Source: Anthopleura xanthogrammica
Lineage: Eukaryota; Cnidaria; Anthozoa; Actiniaria; Actiniidae
Direction of reading: 5' to 3'
Length of the DNA: 64,000 nt
NCBI GenBank assembly: GCA_964019055.1
Contig: OZ025221.1
Span: 449,001 to 513,000 of the forward strand
The position numbers and the translations under genes are program-made. The notes beneath the pieces are model-generated. The model searched no databases. It was not told the origin of the DNA and saw only the letters and a program-made list of their open reading frames with translations. This document shows positions 23,575-64,000 of this stretch, piece after piece; the stretch's first letter is position 1; each line of letters starts with the position of its first letter.

Positions 23575-24165
23575 CCCCTTCTATGGACACCCACTTGTCT
23601 TGGACACCCACAGAGTATGGTACAGGCACACTCAATTGACATGGACGCCCACTCAATTGACATGGACAACACCCAATCAATATGGACGCCAATTGACATG
23701 GACACCCACTTGAAATGGACAGTTAATTGGCATGGACAACTAACTGACATGGACAAACAATATTGACGCCACCCAATTGAAATGGACGCGACCCAATTGA
23801 ACTGGACGTCACCAAATTGACATGGACGCCACCCAATTGACATGGACACCATCCAATCAACAAAAACGCCAATGACATGGACACCCACATGAAATGGTCA
23901 ACCACCCACTGAATGTGGAAACCCTAATGTGGCACCCATATAACTTGGACACCCACTAACTCAATTTACAGGGACACCAACTTGGAAGGGATACCCAGTT
24001 ACCATGGACACACAAACTTTGACACCCAATTAACTTGGACACCCATTCAGGATGGACACCCATTAAGGTTGGACACCCTCTCAGTAAGCACCCACTGTTT
24101 ATGGATCCCTTCTTGACTCCTGCACCCACTTGACATGGACACCCACTTAATGTGGACACACATTA
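23575..24165 (+). repeat. Degenerate ACATGGACACCCA minisatellite
   Basis: Roughly 20-25-bp units around CAATTGACATGGACACCCAC, strongly diverged, covering nearly 600 bp. Likely an old minisatellite in the PRKAR1 downstream region. Confidence 0.75.
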
Positions 24166-24654
24166 ATATTCAACCTTTTTGTGCCCATTATGACAGGGAA
24201 TGACTATAATAATGTCCTGTTCATGATCCTTTCCCAAGATACAGTCAATGACTCAGGAAACTGATTGCACTTGCTAGAAACTTCCCTTATTGGACAATAA
24301 ATCAATCAAAGACTCCAAGGCGCCAATAAATCAAATGATTTATTGTTAAATTAATTAGTGTTTTAACCTTGTGTCATTGTTTAAGGATGTCATGGCAAGT
24401 GTGAGATTGTCACGATACTATATCCCTGATAATATGTATCCAAACTAAGGCTTGGCTAGGACATTTGGTAGGATATGTACCCGGCTGTATCTTGAGAAAG
24501 GTCTATTCTTGCTTTAAACAAAACTGATGTTGATCTTGATAATATTAGAGAAAACAAGAAAACAGAACAGATTTACAAAAAGAACTAGATTACTTTAAGT
24601 TTGTTTTATACATATACTCTTTGGAAGGTTGGCTTGCTGAATGGTTTGGTTCGT

Positions 24655-27600
24655 TCACACCACAAGGGAAACAAAGCTGTTATACTGTTGGATGTTTCTC
24701 TTAAGAATTTCGTTACATGGACCCATCACACGCTCAAACCGTTGTCTGTCCAGCTTGACACATTTAAGTAGCCCCCTTGCTGTGACTGTGGCTGCACGTG
24801 GTCTGTTAAGTACCAGAGCAATCTCTCCTGTAAACCAAACAAAAGCTTAGCATTAACCACCTTCTAGTTGGCTTGTTTAGGCATTGGAGTATAGACCCCT
24901 TGCATGTGACGTCAAAGTAGCTCATTTTGGAGGACTTAACAAAAGAATTTCAATCTCCTGAGGATCGGAACTTATTGTTTTGTCCTCCAAATTGAGTTGT
25001 ATTCCGATGTGCTGCAAGGAATCTATTGTGTTGGAGGTTTGAGGGTCGTAAAATATCTAGGTAGTGTTACCATTGCTATAAAAATATCTGTAAATGACCA
25101 TATAAGATGACAGTCGCGTTTTATTCAGAGATGTTAAACATAGAGGGCCACAAGTTTATTAGTATTGAGTATAGCGACTGTCATGTTTCAACCGCTATAA
25201 TAAAGTTTACTACAGGGATTCAGGTTGAGCATTTAACAGCAATGTTTTTTTAACGGCAATGTGTGAATTTAACTGCAAAAACAAACATAACAAATGTCGC
25301 GGTTAAACGCTCAACCTGAATCCGCTGTATTTTCACAGACTTAGAGCCTCATCTATATAAAGTTAGCCTAGGGAAGAATAGAAAAATGACCAAGCAATTT
25401 TTTGTAGTTTTTGTTTGTTTAAGTTAAAGTTAGAATTCAACCAAGATTCTTACCAAAATAGTCTGAAGGTCCTAGTCTGCTGACCTCGATAAAATCTTCA
25501 TTTGGGGTACGTCTTTGAAGTACTACTGCACAACCCTAAAGAAAATTATATAATCATCAAATACTTGCTGGATAACAAGAAAGACTGTACGATTATTGAA
25601 TGAAAAGACAAATTGATAGTTTTGTTACAAATTATAATGCATCCCTGAGGCTGAATTATATAGTTCATTAAAATTCTAAACACGAACTAATCTGAATTAA
25701 TAATATGAAAAATAGATTATATATATAATATGTAAAATGCACTTTATATGAAATTTAGATTAAACATGTAAATATTTGTTTGTTGTGAGCTATGACAAAC
25801 AAATATATCTTTAATCTATTCCAAGCACATTTATTTTTAGAAGTGAAATAAACCAAGAACAATCAGTAAGGAGCATTACCTCAACAATGATGTAGAACTC
25901 GTCACCATGTTCTCCTTGTACGACAACTTCCTCTCCATCCTGGAACTGAACTGGTTCTAGAGCATCAGCAACAGTTAGTCTCTCCCATTTATCAAGAGAT
26001 TCCAAAATGCTGACTTTCTCCAGAAACTGTTCATACATCCTTCTCTTACGGATCTGGCTGCCCATAAGAATCCTACGGTAAGTTACACGATCAATGGCCC
26101 ATAACTTTATGTCTGTCTTTCCCTATAATAGAACAAGAATATTATAACCATTTTACCATAATATATACAGCTATTTCAAAAGGCTGTCACATACAATTGG
26201 CTTATGCCATGCTTACAACACGCATTGCGTTGTGTGAATCAACACTACAACTTGCTCACAACTTTTGTGTAAGATAAGAAAAAAGTTGTAGCAAGTTGTA
26301 GAGTTGATTTACACGATGCAATTCCTGTTGTAAGCGTGGTGTAAGCCAATTGTATGTGACAGTTGTAAGTATAAGTTGTACTATGTAAACTGGCCTTAAA
26401 ATATTGAAGGGGCTAAGGGCAAATTGCGATCAGTGATTAGCGATTGCAGGACCTAAAGGAACTGTTTGGGTAATAAGAATTTCTTCAAATTAATTTCCTA
26501 AATACCTCAACAATGCCTGTACCATTAGCCAAAAACCTTTCTCCTGAGAATCAGAAACCTATTGTTTTGTCCTCTAAATTAAGCTGCATGAAGAGCTGCA
26601 AGGGATCTATTTACAGTTGCTGTGATGGTGCAATAATGCATTGCAATGCACAGCAGTTGTCATATGGAGGGATATAAATTTGATTACAAGGCACCTTTGA
26701 TGACATATAGCATCACTGGTTGGGGGAGGGTCGGGTAGGGGGAACTAAAGACACAGCACCCAAACCCCCACCTACAGTAGTTGAAACAGATTTATGCAAG
26801 ACTGATAATGGGCAGAGTGTAATACCTTGATAGTGGCAGCTCTTGGTGTGCCATAAATCAAAGCCAGTTCTCCAAAACTACCACCTTCACTGATGGTGTT
26901 TACTACAGCATTGTTTACAAGAACCTAAAAAGTAACAAAGAATAATCTCTTAATCAGTGGGGGTATGTCTGATATATCCCTGTTTATAGACTTTCTCACT
27001 TTCAAAATCTGTATTCTCCTTTCCGTAGTCTTCCCACAATGCCTTATGATCCCAGCGCAAGCTCAAGGTCAGGGTAAAATTTGCATAAAAATGTATAAAA
27101 AATATGCAAATTTTACCCTGACCTCGAGCTGGGATCATACGGGATTGTGGGAAGACTACGGAAAGAAGCATATCGTTTGTATGGTTACATTAACCTTAAA
27201 TCAGGGCCATAGTGGCCACAGGGTAAAGGAATCAAGAATTAAATATTCTTTCTTTGTGATCATGACTTGTGTTGAGGAGTGACCTTGTGACTCTAGCTTT
27301 TCAAGGCTTGCTACGACCCTGTAAATTTATTGATATGTAGAAAATCTATAGTGGTCTAAACGATCTTGAATCTGAAGTCTCCAGCACGAAAAAATGTTGG
27401 TTTGATGGCCACATCAGATTTTAAACATCATGAAAAGACAGCATAAAACATGCTATACACTATCATTACCAAGGTGATTATAGAAAATTGTGCATGATCA
27501 TGAATATTTCTCTATAATCCCCTACATGTGAATATAGGGCTGTATGCGCTTCGTTTGTTGATATCAGCCTCTTTCAAAATCCGAAAAATATCTACATTTT

Positions 27601-29291
27601 AGAAATAAGTCAAGGTTTTTGAATAATGATACTAGAATTACAATTATTCACCTCAGTCGTGGTGATCATCGGTAAATAATCATTAAATAACATATCCCAA
27701 CACAACTAATATAATTATCTAAAACATAACAGATGTGACATGCTCAAAACATACATGTATATTGACTATTACAAAACAAGTGTTATGTAACTATTAGTAA
27801 TTAAATGTCGAGCTTTTGAGTTCAATGGTATGCTATGTAAAGTAATGGATCTATAGTTAACCATTCTGCATATACGACAATAAAATTTAATGCCATGCTA
27901 CCATAAACAAAGGGATAACAGAATAATTTCAACTCAAAAGGGATTACTTTTGTTATTATAAAAATTTTGCATTTGAACTACTTAAAAAAATCAAAAACAC
28001 AATCAAAACGGCTAAAAAATTCAATATAAAAAAAAAATAACACAATAACTTCGTTTTCCCCAATAATACATAGTATTGCAAATATTCAAAAATGTAGTGT
28101 TAAATTTTCTGAAGCCAGCCTCATCTGTCAAAGTAACTAATTTGTAACAAAAGTGTTTTTTATTTGAAGTACTTTTTATTTTCTTACCTCAACTTCACCG
28201 CTGTCGATGATATAGAAATTATCTCCTTCGTCGCCTATAAAAATGTAAAAAATAGTAAAGATTGTAAATAATGTACAGTAGATCAAAAATGTACGATTAC
28301 ATTTTATAAAGCGTTACATATGAACACATAAACATTCGACAGATCAGTGATTTTAAACCAAAATAAATATAATTCTAAGAAAACTCTCGAATAACAATCA
28401 CATATAAGTAATAGAATAACGATTTTTCTGTTTTTTCTTTACCTTGTTGGATAATAATCTCGCCAGCGCTGTGCTTTACGAGGCACATAGCATCAAATAT
28501 ATCGCTGAAAAATCCCAAAAAAACAAACTTTTTTAAGTCAAAATATAATAAATTTTGAATTATTTCGATTTCTGGTTAACCAAAGATGTTTAGTAGTCTA
28601 TAAAATACTGCCTTACCTCCGTTCATTTTCGTCCAGATGCGAGAAAAGAATATTTCTTGTGATGGCTTTGGAAAGTGCAGCCATTGTCTTGTAGTCTTTG
28701 GGAACGACCTGTATAAAAGTAGACGTGAAAAACCCTCGAAATATCAGAAAATATTCCAGATAAACGTACAATAAAGGTTTAAATACCTTCTTAACGTATG
28801 AAGTTGCTTCATCTTCGGTTATAGGAGCGGCACTGACCGCCCCACGTCGCTGTCTTTGGAAAGGTTTTGAAGGAGGTTGTTCTTCTATTTCTGTTCTTTG
28901 CTCTGGTTCTGATTCAAGTCTCGACGATTCGTCTCTTCGGTCATCATGCTCCTAAAAAACAACCCCAAAATCCTAAGAAAACCGTTCCTTCGTTTCTATA
29001 ACCAAGACCTTATATCTCAACGATGTTGTGCTGTTCGTTGGGGGCCATTAGAGTCAACCGAGAGGTATTTTCAAGCGAAAAAGAAACGCTCACTTAGCGA
29101 TGTTAAAAACAACAAACCTTTTCTAGTTTCCCGAAATACTCCTTGAAAAATCTATAAGGATTTTCTGGTTTAGAAATACATAGCTGGACGATGCAGTCTT
29201 TGAGGACGCCTTGAATGTTGTGTTTTTCGACGTAAATCTCGCATTGTCTGAGCGCTTCTGCGTCTCCTTCTTGTCGCTTTGAGGACGCCAT
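24655..29291 (-). CDS. PRKAR1A: cAMP-dependent protein kinase type I regulatory subunit
   Basis: Binds and inhibits the PKA catalytic subunit and releases it when cAMP binds. Nine exons on the minus strand give 378 residues (human RI-alpha has 381): 29118-29291, 28787-28951, 28617-28708, 28443-28504, 28188-28234, 26826-26924, 25880-26122, 25454-25535, 24655-24827. Residues 12-60 are the dimerisation/docking domain with C17 and C38, the cysteines of the type I interchain disulfides. R93-R94-G95-A96-V97 is the pseudosubstrate, with Ala at the phospho-site, which marks type I. cAMP site [16 protein letters not shown] with E199 and R208. Site [16 protein letters not shown] with E323 and R332. The C-terminus is [12 protein letters not shown]. 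All expected residues are present. The exon 1 donor is GTTTGT, a weak but GT-type site. The gene is divergent from SMG1, and cAMP response elements lie just upstream. Confidence 0.97.
24892..25026. mobile_element. Fold-back MITE, CCCCTTGCAG family
   Basis: TAGACCCCTTGCATGTGACG ... GCTGCAAGGAATCTA arms with inner AGCTCATTTTGGAGGAC against GTCCTCCAAATTGAG. It lies in the last PRKAR1 intron. Confidence 0.8.
25211..25330. mobile_element. Fold-back MITE with about 30-bp arms
   Basis: TACAGGGATTCAGGTTGAGC ... GCTCAACCTGAATCCGCTGTA, in the last PRKAR1 intron. The middle (AACAGCAATG...) also partly pairs. Confidence 0.85.
26188..26362. mobile_element. Fold-back MITE in PRKAR1 intron
   Basis: Left arm CACATACAATTGGCTTATGC and right arm GTAAGCCAATTGTATGTG, continuing through TGTGAATCAAC against GTTGATTTACACG. 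A relative lies at 22.66 kb. Confidence 0.85.
26540..26615. mobile_element. Half copy of the CCCCTTGCAG-family MITE
   Basis: CTCCTGAGAATCAGAAACC, TTGTTTTGTCCTCTAAATTA and GAGCTGCAAGGGATCTATT match the right half of the element at 24.89 kb. Confidence 0.65.
27020..27164. mobile_element. Near-perfect 145-bp palindrome (MITE)
   Basis: Arms of about 62 bp (TTTCCGTAGTCTTCCCACAA ... GACCTTGAGCT-type against the reverse ending TTGTGGGAAGACTACGGAAA) around a loop of about 20 bp. Only a few mismatches between the arms suggests recent insertion. It lies in a PRKAR1 intron. Confidence 0.92.
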
Positions 29292-29322
29292 CTTGAAGTG
29301 AGGAAGGAGAGGGAATACGGAC

Positions 29323-29379
29323 CGTTACGTCACAACACGAGGACCAATATCCAACGACCATGACGTCAACGTGACGTCA
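29323..29379 (-). promoter_or_regulatory. cAMP response elements upstream of PRKAR1
   Basis: Two perfect palindromic TGACGTCA sites at 29361-29368 and 29372-29379 (11-bp spacing) and a TTACGTCA site at 29325-29332, with CCAAT at 29344-29348 between. They lie about 35-90 bp upstream of the PRKAR1 start codon and so within its likely promoter. TGACGTCA is the CREB/ATF site, so PKA output may feed back on its own regulatory subunit. Confidence 0.75.
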
Positions 29380-31192
29380 TCAATACATATATATGTATAT
29401 ATATATAGATAGATAGATATTATACCATTAACACACATACAAGCCATATTACTTCGGTTATACATTCATTTTAAAATTCATCACAAAGGAAAATCTATCA
29501 TTATACATAATAAAGATAATTTAGAGTCTTTTTGAAAGAATTTTCTAAAGTCGAGGAGACGAATTATTGAGGTGAATTGTAGAGATGGTGGTCTTTGGTT
29601 TGCGTTTTGACATATGGACGTGGTTTGTTTATTATTCAATATGTATCTTTCGCCCACGTCTTCTTGAGAATTCCCCATTTATGAGTAGACGAACAATAAA
29701 TACAATGAACGCCTGCCAGAAAAGTCAATGCAGATATGATGAATTTGCGTCATAGCTTGAGGAAAACCGGTTAAAAATAGAAAGTCTTTGTAAATGAGGC
29801 AAAATTTAGACCAGGATAGTCAAACGGCTTAAAACACCTGTTTAAATGTGAATGTTCCTCGCAATTCGATAAAAAAAACCCGAATATTTCTTAACCCTGT
29901 AGTCCAAAACCAGGCCAAATTTACCTTCGAAGACGAGCCTTTGAAATTCTTTCTTCCAGACATCTTCCTAGTCCTTCTCTAATCTTCTTGTTAAACCTAC
30001 AACAATTCTAGGTCTTCTTGAATAGTTCTCCAAACTATTTCTCTATATTCAGGTTATTTTCCAACACGAAGCGAGAACATCCTTGAATTTCGCGGGACAA
30101 CTGCATGAGTTAATTGTTGCCTTTACTATAGACGCGTAAGGGGATAACTGAAGGTCGGTCAAGTTATTAGAACATTACCCCGATATTTGATACTTATATA
30201 ACTCTATACTATGCTTTTTGGATTCAGTGATGAAAAGTTGGATTGAAAATTAATCTTTAACTTAAATTCTTTTGGAAATCAGTTTCATATATATGGGGAC
30301 CAGGTTTTCTGACTCATCGGTACTTGTCTCAGTTTTGAAGGGTTGCCTTTTTGTTAATAAAAATTTTAACTCTTTGTGTGAGATTTTTACCGTAAAACTG
30401 TTAGAAAACAAACAAAAAACAAATAAACAAACAAACGAAAAAAGAATGAATGAATGAATGGATGAAAGAAAGAAAGAAAGAATGAATGGACGAATGAATG
30501 AATGAATGAATGAATGAATGAATGAATGAATGAATGAATGAATGAATGAATGAATGAATGAATGAATGAATGAATGAATGAATGAATGAATGAATGAATG
30601 AATGAATGAATGAATGAATGAATGAATGAATGAATGAATGAATGAATGAATGAATGAATGAATGAATGAATGTATGAATGAACGAATGAAAGAAAGAAAG
30701 AAAGAAAGAAAGAATGAAAGAATGAATGAATGAATGAATGAATGAATGAAAGAAAGAAAGAAAGAAAGAAAGAAAAAAGAATAAACGAAGGAAGGAAGGA
30801 AGGGAGGGAGGGAGGGATGGATGAATAAATGGATAAATAAATAAATAAGTTTACCCTCTTGGAAAAAACATTCTCTGCAACCACTGTTAATTCTATAAAA
30901 GTTTAAAATTAAAGTTAAATTTAAGTTTAAAGTAAGGGTTGTTTTCATCACCATCCTCATTTCTACCCCCTCTTATCCCCCTCCCCTTCCCTCCCTCCTT
31001 CCCTCCTATCCCCCCCCCCCCTCCCTCCCTTAGCTTACCTGGTATTTCATTACCAGTCCAGCGCATGCGGATTAGGAGCGAGGCTTTCTTTCACTATCAA
31101 AATTCAAAATGGCGCCGAGTGTCGGTTATGGCCGAGTTCGGTGTTTCTAATTCTTGTTGTAGTGGAAAAGTGCTTGGCCAGAATGAAATGGA
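29380..31192. other. Divergent promoter region PRKAR1/SMG1
   Basis: Between divergent start codons. It contains a TATATA/(GATA)n tract at 29385-29423, the GAAT/GAAA microsatellite at 30440-30845 and a C-rich (CCCT)n tract at 30965-31030. AAAATGGCGCC (31106-31116) resembles a YY1-type core promoter motif near the SMG1 start. No further gene seen. Confidence 0.5.
30444..30845. repeat. (GAAT)n / (GAAA)n / (GGAA)n compound microsatellite
   Basis: About 60 GAAT copies flanked by GAAA, GGAA and GGGA runs. The long open frames on the minus strand (SFIHSFIH...) are translated repeat. Confidence 0.97.

Positions 31193-31221
<29 letters not shown>
31109..31221 (+). promoter_or_regulatory. SMG1: Upstream open reading frames in the SMG1 leader
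   Basis: Three upstream ATGs precede the SMG1 start at 31193. The first is 31109-31150 (13 residues, starting in AAAATGGCGCC). The second, at 31183, runs 12 codons and overlaps the main start out of frame, stopping at 31221. The third, at 31188, is ATG-GAA-TGA, whose stop overlaps the SMG1 ATG (ATGGAATGAG). Whether all are in the mRNA depends on the unknown transcription start. Confidence 0.5.

Positions 31222-64000
<32,779 letters not shown>

Larger units (their letters stand above)
22341..24654. other. Convergent intergenic region SDR42E1/PRKAR1
   Basis: No gene seen. It should hold the 3' untranslated region of PRKAR1 on the minus strand. TTTATT at 24339-24344 (AATAAA on the minus strand) is a candidate signal about 310 bp past the stop. 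The rest holds two fold-back elements and a degenerate minisatellite. Confidence 0.45.

Noticed and set aside
30262..30960. 232-codon frame on the minus strand (SFIHSFIH)
   Set aside because: Translation of the GAAT microsatellite.

Overview
This is nuclear DNA from an animal. Every gene is split by GT-AG introns with vertebrate-like phases, and the proteins are metazoan (SMG1, type I PKA regulatory subunit, SDR42E1, a large Mab-21-like protein). AT-rich introns, very many small fold-back transposons, tRNA-derived SINEs and long minisatellites suggest an invertebrate. A cnidarian (anthozoan-like) source is my best guess, but it is inference only.

Region 1 (1-15.5 kb) is a repeat island. A 40-bp satellite fills the first 3.25 kb and returns inverted at 11.3-13.0 kb. 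A 20-bp satellite appears in both orientations (10.5 and 14.6 kb), and three copies of a composite SINE-like element with a 5S-rRNA-like module lie close to the satellites. The only gene here is an intronless 684-residue Mab-21/cGAS-like protein (5602-7656).

Region 2 (15.7-22.3 kb) is SDR42E1 on the plus strand: 11 exons, 389 residues, a short-chain dehydrogenase/3-beta-HSD-like membrane protein. Its introns hold 57-bp, ~85-bp and 49-bp minisatellites and a tRNA-derived SINE.

Region 3 (24.6-29.3 kb) is the type I regulatory subunit of cAMP-dependent protein kinase on the minus strand: 9 exons, 378 residues, complete. Two perfect palindromic cAMP response elements lie 70-90 bp upstream of its start codon.

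Region 4 (31.2-64.0 kb) is SMG1, the PIKK-family kinase of nonsense-mediated mRNA decay. I could join 60 exons in frame (about 2,992 codons). The gene runs off the right edge before the C-terminal region and FATC domain. PRKAR1 and SMG1 are divergent, with 1.9 kb between start codons, partly filled by a GAAT microsatellite.

The most unusual signal is inside SMG1. At several exon/intron borders (after exons 2, 14, 18 and 37, and before exon 28) the border itself is tandemly duplicated. At exons 14 and 37 the extra copies carry usable splice donors at multiples of three bases. The extra exon-28 acceptors would create premature stops in the very kinase that controls nonsense-mediated decay. Exon 17 carries seven copies of a Q/E-P-I/M-T motif that looks like an exonised repeat built on CCAATCAC. 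No functional RNA gene, prokaryotic feature or CRISPR array was found.
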